This document shows positions 16,428 through 27,400 of a stretch of 37,043 nucleotides of DNA, piece by piece. Source of the DNA: Caenimonas sp. SL110 (GTDB taxonomy: Bacteria > Pseudomonadota > Gammaproteobacteria > Burkholderiales > Burkholderiaceae_C); assembly GCF_001044395.1 (NCBI RefSeq), contig NZ_JANU01000033.1:1-37043 (forward strand), given 5' to 3'. Both the position numbers and the translations under genes were made by a program. The notes below the pieces were generated by a model. It saw nothing but the letters and a program-made list of their open reading frames with translations, searched no databases and was not told the DNA's origin. The first letter of the stretch is position 1, and the number at the start of each line of letters is the position of its first letter.

Positions 16428-17506
16428 CTCGGCCTGACCCGGATGTCAGCTTGCAGACCGTGAGGCTGCAATTCGCTCAGTTCCACGCGCGCGTCATCGC
16501 CGAAAAACGCACGCAGCCGCGCGTCGAGATTCGCCAGGCCTGTGCCCGGTCCCGCGTGCTCCGTCATGCCCACACCCGTGTCCGACACCCACAGATGGAT
16601 ACGTCCGTCGAAACCGGTGCGCGCGCCGACCTCAACCCGACCGCCTTCCATGCCCGGGTCGATGCCGTGCCGGATGGCGTTCTCCACCAGCGTGAGCAAT
16701 GCCATTGGCGGAAACGGCATCGTGCGAAGTGCGGGCTCGATATGCGTGGCGTATTGCAAGCGGTCGGGCATGCGCATGTGCATGAGGTCGAGATACGCGC
16801 GGACCAGTTTTTCTTCGTCGCCCAGCGTGGCATCGCCGGGTTGCAGCCGGGGCATCGCGGCTCGCAGGTAGTCGATCAGGCTGCGAAACACCGGCGCTGC
16901 GCGGGGTGAGCCGCTTTCGACCAGCTCCTGCACATTGGCCAGCGTGTTGAGCAGGAAGTGCGGCTGTATCTGCGCGGTCATCAGGTTGAGCCGTGCGTCG
17001 GCCGCTTGCCGCTGCAGCGTCTCGCGCTCCAGCGCGAACTCCAGCGCCTGCGATTTGGCCTGCGCGTCACGCTCGCTGTAGAGCGCGGCCAGCGAAAAGA
17101 TCGTCCCAATGATGGTGGCCCCCACCGTCACCAGCACATAACCGTGCACATGCGGCTTGGACCGGGCGAACGCAGAAAAGTCGCCGCCGAACGACATCAT
17201 GTGAACCACCAGAGGCGCCACCAGTGCAGCGACCGCAATGGCGGCCACCTGCAGGATCCACTGCGGCACGAAGCTCTGGCGCAGGCCGCGCGCGGCGGTA
17301 AAGGCAAACAGCAGCGTCATGCCGACGAACAGCATTTCGCCAGCCAGCTCGATGAAGGTATTGCGGGTGTAGAACAGGAGCGCGACGGCCGATGCCAGCG
17401 CAAGCACGGTGACCACGGCAAGCTGGCGCCCGCCGGGAAGAATGGTGCGCAGCCCTTTTGGGGCCGCATCCTGTCCGGCACCCAGGGTGGGGGCTGCGGA
17501 ACTCAT
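16424..17506 (-). CDS. LytS/YehU-type sensor histidine kinase
   Basis: 360 residues. Four hydrophobic helices lie between about residues 20 and 150, followed by a short coiled linker. The His_kinase domain has the phosphoacceptor motif QIQPHFLLNTLANVQELV. The ATPase region shows the N box (LTLVENAIRHGID), the G1 box (VSDTGVGM) and the G2 box (GTGLANLDARLRAFFG). There is no distinct periplasmic sensor domain, so the membrane part itself may sense the signal. The ATG at 17506 was chosen because the hydrophilic 12-residue extension from 17542 is not conserved-looking; neither start has a clear ribosome-binding site. Confidence 0.93.
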   Translation of the reverse strand: MSSAAPTLGAGQDAAPKGLRTILPGGRQLAVVTVLALASAVALLFYTRNTFIELAGEMLFVGMTLLFAFTAARGLRQSFVPQWILQVAAIAVAALVAPLVVHMMSFGGDFSAFARSKPHVHGYVLVTVGATIIGTIFSLAALYSERDAQAKSQALEFALERETLQRQAADARLNLMTAQIQPHFLLNTLANVQELVESGSPRAAPVFRSLIDYLRAAMPRLQPGDATLGDEEKLVRAYLDLMHMRMPDRLQYATHIEPALRTMPFPPMALLTLVENAIRHGIDPGMEGGRVEVGARTGFDGRIHLWVSDTGVGMTEHAGPGTGLANLDARLRAFFGDDARVELSELQPHGLQADIRVRPR

Positions 17507-17600
17507 GGGCGCACGATAAATGGGCGCACTTGCGCGGGTCAAGCCCGGCGCAGTGCCGACTGCGACGAAACGCGGTTTGGCGGGTATGAACGACGTCCGT

Positions 17601-17987
17601 TCACGAAACCTTGCGCCGCGCGGTCACTTCAATTTCGATCTTCATGCGTGGATCGGCCAGGCCCGCCGCAAACATCGTCGCAGCCGGGCGCGCGTCGCCA
17701 AAGTACTGCCTGAGCACCGGCCAGCAGGCTTCGAAGTCCTGGGCCCGCAGCAGGATGTACTTGACCCGCACCACGTCGGCCAGGGAACTGCCCGCCTGCG
17801 CCAGTGCCGCCTGAATATTGCGAAAGCACTGCTCGCACTGCGCCACCACGTCGTCTTCGATGGTGCGGCTGGCGTAGTCGAAGCCGGTCGTGCCCGAGAC
17901 GAACACCCAGTCGCCTTCGACCACGGCCCGTGAATATGCCATCTGCTCTTCAAAGATGGAACCTGAACTGATCAGCTGCCTTGCCAT
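17601..17987 (-). CDS. RidA family protein (YjgF/YER057c/UK114)
   Basis: 128 residues, typical of the family. RidA proteins hydrolyse reactive enamine/imine intermediates made by pyridoxal-phosphate enzymes. The substrate-binding arginine expected in the family is present (Arg100 in DARPAATMF), as is the terminal KIEIEVTA with Glu120. The start is well supported by AGGAGG at good spacing before the ATG at 17987; a frame going back to 18041 is rejected. The protein belongs to a divergent subgroup (FVSGTTGFDYASRTI), so its substrate may differ from that of RidA itself. Confidence 0.92.
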   Translation of the reverse strand: MARQLISSGSIFEEQMAYSRAVVEGDWVFVSGTTGFDYASRTIEDDVVAQCEQCFRNIQAALAQAGSSLADVVRVKYILLRAQDFEACWPVLRQYFGDARPAATMFAAGLADPRMKIEIEVTARRKVS

Positions 17988-18046
17988 GCCGGCCCTCCTG
18001 CGGTGATGCCGCGACTGTACCGAACGCGGCAAATCCCCCAAGGCTG

Positions 18047-18067
18047 CCTAAGCCGTTTCCCTAAGCC
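18047..18067. promoter_or_regulatory. Direct repeat CCTAAGCC x2, possible regulator site
   Basis: CCTAAGCC occurs at 18047-18054 and 18060-18067, a 13-bp period, between the divergent RidA gene and the 55-residue gene. CCTACAGT, which could act as a -10 region for the small gene, follows about 20 bp downstream. The binding protein is unknown. Confidence 0.35.
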
Positions 18068-18138
18068 CACCGGAGACCCCGAACCTACAGTGGAGCCACG
18101 GGGAAACCCAGCCATCACGCAACTACCGGAGAGAGACC

Positions 18139-18306
18139 ATGGGACAAGCTCAACGCCAGGAATACCTCTACGAGACGCTGTACGGCAACGGCGAGCCCGG
18201 CACCAGCCCGATGAACCTGGGCCAGCGCGACGTACTGCGCCTGGAAGACCTGCTGGGCGATGCGGTGGCATACGAACTGTCGGATTTAGCGCAGGTTCAG
18301 ATCTGA
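18139..18306 (+). CDS. Small unrecognised protein, 55 residues
   Basis: A short frame encoding a 55-residue soluble protein that starts MGQAQRQEYLYETLYGNGE and ends SDLAQVQI. It is rich in Glu, Gln, Leu and Tyr, with no signal peptide, membrane segment or cysteine. Support: a good ribosome-binding site (CCGGAGAGAGACC) directly before the ATG, a 150-bp promoter-bearing gap upstream with a direct repeat, and a stop codon just before a repeat cluster, the position these repeats take after real genes in this window. I do not recognise the family. Confidence 0.55.
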   Translation: MGQAQRQEYLYETLYGNGEPGTSPMNLGQRDVLRLEDLLGDAVAYELSDLAQVQI

Positions 18307-18312
18307 GCGGGT

Positions 18313-18545
18313 TGTCGTGCCGGGCTTGACCCGGCATCCACCGCGAAGCGGCAACGACTGTTGAAGGTATGGATTGCGGGTCGGGTCTGGTATGACAACC
18401 GGGGGGCTGTCATGCCGGGCTCGACCCGGCATCCACCGCGAACGGCTACGGCCGTTCAAGGCATGGATTGCGGATCAGGTCCGCAATGACAGCCGGGGAA
18501 GGCTGTCATACCGGGCTTGACCCGGTATCCACCGCGAAGCGGCCA
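18313..18545. repeat. REP/BIME-like palindromic repeat, cluster 4 (two and a half units)
   Basis: Unit 1 is 18313-18399, unit 2 is 18408-18492, and a half-unit starts at 18504. All use the CCGCGAA-containing spacer. Unit 1 has a decayed right palindrome (TCGGGTCTGGTATGACA). In the half-unit both arms of the palindrome have changed together: ATACCGGG pairs with CCCGGTAT instead of ATGCCGGG with CCCGGCAT. The cluster fills most of the 386-bp gap before grpE. A smaller hairpin, GCCCCG-TGCAATG-CGGGGC, follows at 18565-18583. Confidence 0.9.
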
Positions 18546-18626
18546 TCGCTTGCGCCCCCCGGGCGCCCCGTGCAATGCGGGGCTGTGTCAGTCGCGATCA
18601 AAAATCGCTGCCCAACTACAATCCCC

Positions 18627-18657
18627 TCCCCTTGAAACGGCTAATTCGGCCCCAAGT
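18627..18657 (+). promoter_or_regulatory. Sigma-32 (RpoH)-type heat-shock promoter of grpE
   Basis: TCCCCTCCCCTTGAA, then a 13-bp spacer, then CCCCAAGT. This matches the RpoH consensus (CCCTTGAA, 13-17 bp, CCCCAT-T) in both boxes. It lies about 35 bp upstream of the grpE start and accounts for heat induction of grpE and probably of the whole operon. No CIRCE (HrcA) operator was seen. Confidence 0.8.
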
Positions 18658-18692
18658 TGCTTCGCAGCCCCTCATTTCCAGCTAATAAAAGA

Positions 18693-19262
18693 ATGACCGA
18701 ACCGATACAGCCCGAATCGACCCAGGCCCTCTCAGGCGACCCCACTCCCGAAGAACTCGAAGCCGCGCAGGCAGCCAACGAAGCCGACATCGGCGAGTTG
18801 CAGGCGCAGCTGGCCGAGGCCACGGCCAAGAGCGCAAGCCTGGCCGAGCAATACCTGCGTGCCCAGGCCGACATGCAGAACACCCGCCGCCGCGCTGACG
18901 AAGAAATGTCCAAGGCCCGCAAGTTCGCGGTCGAAGGCTTTGCCGAGGCTATGCTCGCCGTGGTGGACAGCCTGGAAGCCGGCCTGTCGATCAAGGACGC
19001 CACCCCTGCACAGATGCGCGAAGGCGCCGAGCTCACCTTGCTCCAGCTCAAGTCAGCGCTGGAGCGAAACAAGGTCGTCGAGATCAACCCGGCTGCCGGC
19101 GCGAAGTTCGATCCGCATCACCACCAGGCGATTTCGGTCGTGCCGCTGCCCCCAGAATCCACACAGGAAGCCAACAGCGTCGTGTCGGTCCTGCAAAAGG
19201 GCTACTCGATCGCAGACCGAGTTCTGCGACCCGCGCTGGTCACAGTGGCGGCACCGAAATAG
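18693..19262 (+). CDS. grpE: Nucleotide exchange factor GrpE
   Basis: GrpE releases ADP from DnaK. 189 residues: an acidic N-terminal tail, a long coiled-coil helix (about 25-90, including [22 protein letters not shown]), then the compact beta domain with [12 protein letters not shown] and [18 protein letters not shown], the family signature. The ATG at 18693 begins the family-typical acidic tail; a longer frame starting at 18657 overlaps the promoter. It is the first gene of grpE-dnaK-dnaJ and directly follows a sigma-32-type promoter. Confidence 0.97.
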   Translation: MTEPIQPESTQALSGDPTPEELEAAQAANEADIGELQAQLAEATAKSASLAEQYLRAQADMQNTRRRADEEMSKARKFAVEGFAEAMLAVVDSLEAGLSIKDATPAQMREGAELTLLQLKSALERNKVVEINPAAGAKFDPHHHQAISVVPLPPESTQEANSVVSVLQKGYSIADRVLRPALVTVAAPK

Positions 19263-19299
19263 GCGATCGAAATAGCACCGAAATCACCCTTGTGCCGAG

Positions 19300-19327
19300 C
19301 TTGAAACCCAACAGCTTATCCACAAGT
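19300..19327 (+). promoter_or_regulatory. Possible second sigma-32-type promoter, upstream of dnaK
   Basis: CTTGAA, then 14 bp, then CCACAAGT in the 118-bp gap between grpE and dnaK. The -35 half is perfect for RpoH; the -10 half departs at two or three positions from CCCCAT-T. It could raise dnaK and dnaJ expression above grpE. Confidence 0.4.
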
Positions 19328-19380
19328 AACCCACATCGAATCTGAATTGGCCGAGCGGCCGCAAGACTAGGAGAAAAATC

Positions 19381-21310
<1,930 letters not shown>

Positions 21311-21315
<5 letters not shown>

Positions 21316-21385
21316 TGACAGGCGCATAGCGCCGTATCAACTCGCCGCGTTCGACTGAGACCCTCACGGTCTCATCAGCGCGGCG
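21311..21385 (+). terminator. Two consecutive strong RNA hairpins between dnaK and dnaJ
   Basis: Hairpin 1 (21311-21341): GTTGAT pairs with ATCAAC and, inside, GGCGC-ATA-GCGCC; its left arm includes the dnaK stop codon. Hairpin 2 (21343-21385): CGCCGCG pairs with CGCGGCG and, inside, TGAGACC-CTCAC-GGTCTCA. Neither is followed by a U-tract, so a partial terminator, a 3' stability element or a processing site that sets the dnaK:dnaJ ratio are all possible. Confidence 0.55.
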
Positions 21386-21431
21386 TCTTCGTTGATGAAG
21401 GTATGCAGTAACAGGCGAATGACGGAAGAAC

Positions 21432-22580
21432 ATGGCCACCAAGCGCGACTATTACGAAACCCTGGGCGTTCCCAAGAACGCCTCGGACGAAGAAATCAAG
21501 AAGGCTTATCGCAAGCTTGCGATGAAGTTTCACCCTGACCGCAACCAGGGCGACGAAAAAACTGCGGAAGTGAAATTCAAGGAGGCCAAGGAGGCCTTCG
21601 AGATGCTCTCCGACTCCGAAAAGCGCGCCGCGTACGACCAGTACGGGCACGCAGGGGTCGATCCCAACATGCGCGGCGGTGGCGGTCCGGGGGCTGAAGG
21701 CTTCGGCGGATTCGCGGAAGCCTTCGGCGATATCTTCGGCGACATCTTCGGCCAGCAGCGCGGCGGTGGCGGCGGTGGTCGCGGCAAGCAGATCTATCGC
21801 GGCAGCGACCTGTCGTACGCGATGGAAGTCACGCTCGAAGAAGCGGCTGCGGGCAAGGAAGCGCAGATCCGCATCCCCTCCTACGAGCAATGCGAGCCCT
21901 GCCACGGCTCGGGCGCCAAGCCCGGCACGCAGGCCAAGACCTGCACCACCTGCCACGGCCAGGGCGTCGTCCAGATGCGCCAGGGCTTTTTCAGCGTGCA
22001 GCAGACCTGCCCCACCTGCCGGGGCTCCGGCAAGATCATTCCCGAGCCGTGCACCGTGTGCCACGGCCAGGGCCGCGGCAAGAAGCAAAAGACGCTGGAA
22101 GTGAAGATTCCGGGCGGCATCGACGACGGCATGCGCATCCGCAGCGCCGGCAACGGCGAGCCGGGAACCAACGGCGGCCCGCCGGGCGACCTCTACATCG
22201 AGATCCGCCTGAAAAAGCACGACATCTTCGAGCGCGAGGGCGACGACCTGCACTGCGTGGTGCCCATCAGTTTCACCCGGGCTGCGCTCGGCGGCGAGAT
22301 CGAAGTGCCAACGCTGCAAGGCAAGGCCGCGATCGACATCCCCGAAGGCACGCAAGCCGGCAAGCAGTTCCGCCTGCGCGGCAAGGGCATCAAGGGCGTG
22401 CGCAGCAGCTACCCCGGCGACCTGTATTGCCACGTCTCGCTGGAGACGCCGGTCAAGCTCACCGAGCACCAGCGCAAGCTGTTCAAGGAGCTGGACGAGT
22501 CGCTGAAAAAAGGCGGCTCCAAGCATTCGCCGACTGAAGAGAGCTGGGGCGACAAGCTCAAGGGGTTCTTCGGGGCGTAG
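21432..22580 (+). CDS. dnaJ: Co-chaperone DnaJ (Hsp40, type I)
   Basis: 382 residues. J domain (1-70) with the HPD motif (His34-Pro35-Asp36), which stimulates DnaK ATPase. A Gly/Phe-rich linker follows (about 75-115). The zinc-binding domain has four C-x-x-C-x-G-x-G motifs: [24 protein letters not shown] and CTVCHGQG. The C-terminal substrate-binding domains include [14 protein letters not shown] and [14 protein letters not shown]. It is the last gene of the heat-shock operon, 116 bp after dnaK, with two strong hairpins in the gap. Confidence 0.99.
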   Translation: MATKRDYYETLGVPKNASDEEIKKAYRKLAMKFHPDRNQGDEKTAEVKFKEAKEAFEMLSDSEKRAAYDQYGHAGVDPNMRGGGGPGAEGFGGFAEAFGDIFGDIFGQQRGGGGGGRGKQIYRGSDLSYAMEVTLEEAAAGKEAQIRIPSYEQCEPCHGSGAKPGTQAKTCTTCHGQGVVQMRQGFFSVQQTCPTCRGSGKIIPEPCTVCHGQGRGKKQKTLEVKIPGGIDDGMRIRSAGNGEPGTNGGPPGDLYIEIRLKKHDIFEREGDDLHCVVPISFTRAALGGEIEVPTLQGKAAIDIPEGTQAGKQFRLRGKGIKGVRSSYPGDLYCHVSLETPVKLTEHQRKLFKELDESLKKGGSKHSPTEESWGDKLKGFFGA

Positions 22581-22680
22581 CGGTCAGGAAGATCCCCGCA
22601 GGTCTGCAAGAAACTCAGAAGCGGGGTCGGCGCGATTTACCGAGCGACTTCAGCCACCACGCACATCGGTTGACCTCGCA

Positions 22681-22733
22681 ACCCCGGACTTCCTCAAGTC
22701 TGCTGGTACGGCGATGGGGCAGGAAGTCGGGGT
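22681..22733. repeat. Long inverted repeat between convergent dnaJ and dinD
   Basis: ACCCCgGACTTCC (22681-22693) and GGAAGTCGGGGT (22722-22733) form a 12-bp stem with one bulged G and a 28-base loop, 16 bp beyond the dinD stop codon. A weaker pair, CCCCGC/GCGGGG, lies nearer dnaJ (about 22594-22627). There is no U-tract. It may act as a bidirectional transcription stop or be a relic of an inserted element. Confidence 0.45.
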
Positions 22734-22748
22734 CGCCATGGTTGTGAA

Positions 22749-23591
22749 TCAGGATTCGAGTGCGTCAGGTTTTTTGAGCACCAGCTTGTCAGCGGCAGCC
22801 AGACGACGCTCGACCTTTTTCACGTCTTCGGCCGGCGGCAGGCTCTCAGGGCGGATCCCGCGTTGCAGCAGGGTGTCGCGCACGGCCTGATTGTTGGTGA
22901 CGTGCTCTCTGGCGATCGCAGATTCGCTACCCATCTGGTGCTGCCGTGCGTTGAAGATAGTGATCTCCGCGGCGAAGTCCTTGGCCTTGAGAATGATGGT
23001 GGGCGCAAAGTCGGCCAGTGGGCGGCTATCCGGTACTTTCCATTGCGACTTCATGGCTTGCGTGGACCTGCCAAACAGGGCGCCATCGCCTTTGCTGCGA
23101 ATCAGCGCGAAGTCCTGGTTGCCGCCGGTTCTTTCGTAGATCACGGCAGACAGTTCTTTTTCTGTTTCCGACAATTTCTTGCGTGCCATTACCCGTTCGG
23201 CTTCCAGCAGGCGTTGCTCGATCAGTTCGGCCTTGCGGGTTTGCACTGCAAAGTAGGTCTGGGCGAAGGCGATTGCCTGCTTGCGTGGATCGCCGTTCTG
23301 GGCAATCAGGTAGCAGGCGTAGCGGGTGAGCATGAGGTCGTCCACCTCTTTCTCGGCACCCTTGGGCATGGCGATCGTTTTGTTGACGTCAACAAAATGA
23401 TCTGCCACCGAGTGTCCAGACAGTTCACAAGCAGTTTTGGCCTTGCTAATCACGGCACCAAAGTTACGCCACTCGGTATAGCCCAACAGGTGTTGCAGAT
23501 CACGGGCCAACCAGTATTCCACCCCTTGTTCGGTGCGCTGTGCGTGACCTTCAAAAGTGTCGGTCAGCGTTTGAACGATTTCGGTCTTCAT
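22749..23591 (-). CDS. dinD: DNA damage-inducible protein D (DinD)
   Basis: 280 residues. The N-terminal part (about 1-110) is a Bro-N/DinD-type domain with the typical ARDLQHLLGYTEWRNFGAVI and DDLMLTRYACYLIAQNGD. The middle part has the antirepressor-like LSAVIYERTGGNQDFALIRSKGD. The C-terminus (NQAVRDTLLQRGIRPESLPPAEDVKKVERR) matches E. coli DinD, which inhibits RecA-mediated strand exchange. A purine stretch, AATAGGAA, precedes the ATG. No LexA box of the CTGT-N8-ACAG type was found within 300 bp upstream, so SOS control is not supported here. Its spread among genomes suggests horizontal mobility. Confidence 0.93.
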   Translation of the reverse strand: MKTEIVQTLTDTFEGHAQRTEQGVEYWLARDLQHLLGYTEWRNFGAVISKAKTACELSGHSVADHFVDVNKTIAMPKGAEKEVDDLMLTRYACYLIAQNGDPRKQAIAFAQTYFAVQTRKAELIEQRLLEAERVMARKKLSETEKELSAVIYERTGGNQDFALIRSKGDGALFGRSTQAMKSQWKVPDSRPLADFAPTIILKAKDFAAEITIFNARQHQMGSESAIAREHVTNNQAVRDTLLQRGIRPESLPPAEDVKKVERRLAAADKLVLKKPDALES

Positions 23592-23885
23592 GGATTCCTA
23601 TTCGTAGGGGTGCCGGCTGCAACGGCGTCGCTTTATGGCGCACCCGATCGCTTGGTCGAGTGTCTCTGACTGGCTGCGATGTTTTTAAACGACCGCCATG
23701 TTAGCTGGCTCGCCGCGCCATGCCATGCCCGAGGATGCTCCTGCTGCGTCTGATTCCGCAAACGCCACCGCCCCTCCCCCCGGTCTCGTCGCCACCGGGT
23801 GGACTCCACCGCGATATCTCATTCCTCTAGCGTTTTTTCCATGGTTGAGCGCAGAATGCGGTGATCGTCCCAAGAGGGCCATGCC
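23592..23885. other. 294-bp intergenic region between dinD and the MarR gene
   Basis: Holds the divergent promoters of dinD and the MarR-type gene. I see no convincing gene: a 94-codon frame at 23698-23982 overlaps the MarR gene in another frame and has no ribosome-binding site. GTTTTTAAAC near 23680 and CCTACGAATAGG over the dinD ribosome-binding site are the only small palindromes noted. Confidence 0.5.
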
Positions 23886-24413
23886 ATGTTCGAATCCCGC
23901 GCTCCGGCTTTCAGCCAGCTCATCGCCTGGCAGATCAACAGCACGTCCGATGCACTGCGACGCGAAGCCGCGATGCGCATGAAGCGCGATCACGACATCA
24001 GCCTGGTCGAGTGGCGCACGCTCGCGCTCATCGAGGCCATGCAGCCCGTGCGATTGCGGGACGTGGCTGCCGAATCCGATTCCGACAAGGCGCAGATCAG
24101 CCGCATCGTCAGTGGCCTGGTCGAGCGCGGCCTGGTCGAGCGCCAGGCGGTCGCGCAGGACGCGCGCTCTGCGCATCTGCGCCTGACACCGTCGGGCACC
24201 GAACTGGCCGCCAAGCTCGCGGCGCTGTCGCAGGACCGCGACCGCATGCTGCGCGCAAGTTGCGATGGGGCGAGCATGGAGGTGATGCTCGCAACGCTGG
24301 CAGTCATCAAGGAAAAAGCGAGCGAGCTGAACGAAGCCGGGGAGCGGCAGCAGCCTGCCTCCAACCCGGCTGCCAACCCAGGCTCCAATCCGGTCTACAG
24401 TTCCGGCACGTAG
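23886..24413 (+). CDS. MarR family transcriptional regulator
   Basis: 175 residues. The MarR winged helix-turn-helix is clear: ISLVEWRTLALIEAMQPVRL, then RDVAAESDSDKAQISRIVSG (recognition helix), LVERGLVERQAVAQDARSAHL and RLTPSGTELA (wing and following helix). It is probably a dimeric repressor or activator responding to small phenolic or redox ligands. The C-terminal 25 residues (QQPASNP...NPGSNP) are low-complexity. AGAGGG precedes the ATG. Its 3' end overlaps the 3' end of the convergent giant RTX gene by 19 bp, unusual for a gene of this size. Target genes are unknown. Confidence 0.92.
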   Translation: MFESRAPAFSQLIAWQINSTSDALRREAAMRMKRDHDISLVEWRTLALIEAMQPVRLRDVAAESDSDKAQISRIVSGLVERGLVERQAVAQDARSAHLRLTPSGTELAAKLAALSQDRDRMLRASCDGASMEVMLATLAVIKEKASELNEAGERQQPASNPAANPGSNPVYSSGT

Positions 24414-27400
24414 GCAACGCCGGTCTGTGCCAACCCGGCCAGGTCGATGTGCAACACGTTGAAGTCGACCTCGGCGGCCAGCATGCCGAAGACGGCCTGC
24501 GTATTGCCCATGTCCAGGAACGCGATGAGGTCGGCCACCACTTCAAGCGAGGGCGGCGCAAAGCCCGCGATGTTCTCCCACACCTGGTAGACGAAGTCCT
24601 GGTTGCTGTGGGAACCCGCGAGCGCTCCGAAACGGTCTGACGCAGCCGCGTACCCGGTGACCTCTTCGTAGGTGTTTCCGGCGTCTAGCATCGCGATGTA
24701 CTCACCCACCAGCGCCTTGTCAGCCAGGCCGTCCAGGCCGAACATCGCACCGACGATCTTGGCGGCTGTGCCCGCGTTGCCCGACATCACGTCGTAGGCG
24801 CGCGAGTAGTCGTTGAACGACACGCGCTCCACGTCGATCAGCTGCGCCGTGCTGAGGCCCGCAAGGTTGACCGACAGCCCGAAATCATTGTGGCTCACGA
24901 TGAAGCTTGCGGCCGGTCCGTGGAACAGCGCGCGATCAATCCCCGAGCCGCCCAGGATCGTGTCATCACCCCCGACGCCATCGAGCAGGTCATTGCCCTC
25001 GCGCCCGGAGATGTAGTCCCAGCTGGCGCCTGCGACCAGCTGGTCGTCGCCTTCGGTTCCAGGCGTTGTCGATACGAAGCCCTGGTTGTAGCGGATCGCA
25101 GCCGGCAGCGGCGGCGTGTAGTCCGCCGCGATCACTGCCATCCCAGCCTGGGTGATGAGGCCCGCGTTGAGGTACCCGGCGAACTCGCCCAAAGTGGCCG
25201 CGTCAGGCAGCGCGCCAGCCAGGTTGAAGTAGAACTCGTTGACGAATGCTTCATTCGAATGCGATCCGGCCGCCTGAGCGAAACGATCCGAGCACACGAT
25301 CGCGGTGGCGACTTCTTCCAGGTTGAAGCCGCGATCGAACATGTCCAGGTAGTAGCCGATGGTGTCCGCCTCTGCGACGGCTTCAGCGCCCAGCAGCGTA
25401 TGCACGATCTTGACCGCCAGGCCGCCCGAGGCACCCATGTCGATGGCCCAGGTGCCGTCGGCAAACTGCAGGCGCTCGAACGAGGTGAGCGAGTCATTGC
25501 CGTCGGCCGCCGCGCCTGTGGCGCTCACGGTGTACGAGTCGGGCAGCAGGCTGAGGGCGTATTCCACGCGCGACTGCGTGTAGGTCGCCGTGTCGATGCC
25601 CGCGCCGCCATCCATCGAGTCGTCGCCGCCGTTGCCGGCGACCTCGTTGTTGGTTTCGTTGCCAGTGATCGTGTTGGACAGATCGTTGCCGCTGCCGCCC
25701 AGATCGACCACGCCCGGTGCCAGCACCAGGTTCTCGACAAAGTTCGCCAGCGTGATGTTGACGCTGGCGATCACGGTGTCGATGCCGCCGCCGATGCTGG
25801 AGGCCAGCGGTGCGTCTTCGCCATCGGGCGCCGATCCGTCGCCCTCCACAACCACATCGTCCTCGTCATCGACCACGTATTCGTCATCGCCGCTGCCGCC
25901 GGCCATGGTGTCCACGCCGGTGCCGCCGTCCAGGTAATCAGCACCCTCGCCGCCGATGATCGAGTCGACGCCTTCGTCGCCGTAGATCGCATCGTCGCCT
26001 TCGCCACCGTTGATGCTGTCGTCGCCGCCGCGCCCTTGCAGCAGGTCGGCTTCGCCGGTGCCGGGGAGTTCGTCTTCGGTGTCGCTGCCTTGTTTGATGA
26101 CGAGCGTTCGGTTGTCAAATTGCAGGGCTTCAACGTTGCGCACACGGTCGATTCCGTCGGGGCCGATCACGATGAGGTCGAAGTTGCCCACTTCCACCAG
26201 CACCTGGTACTCCGACAGGTTGCCGGTGAAGACAGCCGTGTCGAATCCCAGCCCGCCATCGAGCAGGTCGTTGCCCGCACTGCCCACCAGCGTGTCGTCG
26301 CCGTCACCACTGTCGATGGTGTCGTTGCCCGCGAGTCCGTCCATGTAGTTGGCTTCGGTGCTGCCGATCAGGCTGTCGTCGTGGTTGTACGAGCCGCGCA
26401 CGCCTTCGATGCTGATGAGGGTGTCAGCACCGTCGCCTCCAGCGGACGTTCCGAGCTGCAGATTGACAAGAACCGCGCTGGTCGAGTTGTAGTAGTCCGC
26501 GACGTCCAGGCCCAGCCCGCCGTCGAGCGTGTCTGCGCCCTGCGCGCCGCGCAGGCGGTTGTCGCCGTCATCGCCAGTCAAGGAGTCGTCGTGCTGGCTG
26601 CCGCGAATGCGCTCGATGTTGATGAAGGTGTCCACGCCATCAGGGCCGGACGAAGTGCCAGTGACCAGGCTCACGACGACAGGACCTGAGGCCTGGAAGT
26701 AATCCACCGAATCCTTGCCGTCGCCGCCATCGATGATGTCGTTGCCGCCGTTGCCGCGAAACACGTTGTCGCCATTGCTACCCGTGAGCGTGTCGGCCAC
26801 CGAACTCGCGAACACGCCCTCGATACCGCTGATCGTGTCATTGCCCTCAGCGCCCGTCACAAGGCCGGTTGCGAAGTTGAGATTGATCGCGCCGGACGCC
26901 GCGGAGTAGGAGACCCAGTCCGGCCCGAGCAGCGGATCGTTGGAGCCACCGTCCATGCTGTCGTTGCCCATGCCACCGTACAGGGTGTCCTGGCCCGCGC
27001 CGCCCATGATCGTGTCATTGCCGCCTCGCCCCTGCAGATCGTTGGAAGCGGCCGAACCGGTGATCGTGTCGGCGCTCTCGGAGCCGCGCGCGTTCTCGAT
27101 GGAGATCAGGGTGTCGCTTCCAGTGCCGCCGGTGGCGGTTCCCAGCGCGAGATTGACGTTGACGGCGCTGGTGGATTCCCAGTAGCTCACGCGGTCGGCC
27201 CCGGCGCCGCCATCAATCGTGTCATTGCCGCCGCGAGGTTCGATGTGGTCGTCGGTGTTCGTGCCTGTGAGGACGTCGGCGTACTCGCTGCCAATGAGTC
27301 CACGAAACCCGGAGATGACATCGTGGCCGTCTGCGCCAAATGCCTGCCCGAGCTGGAGATTCACCGAAACACCGCCCGTGGCAAACCGGTAGTCGACCAG

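Noticed and set aside
18313..18545. CRISPR array
   Set aside because: Repeats are double palindromes with repeat-derived spacers of fixed type, not unique spacers of even length, and there are no cas genes.
23480..23885. LexA (SOS) box upstream of dinD
   Set aside because: No CTGT-N8-ACAG or close variant was found in the 300 bp upstream of the start codon, despite the gene name.
24890..26689. 599-codon and other long plus-strand frames opposite the RTX genes (also 29067-30698 and 31068-32174)
   Set aside because: They mirror the repeated Gly-Asp-Asn codons of the RTX proteins as Val/Ala/Arg-rich repeats and have no independent start signal.
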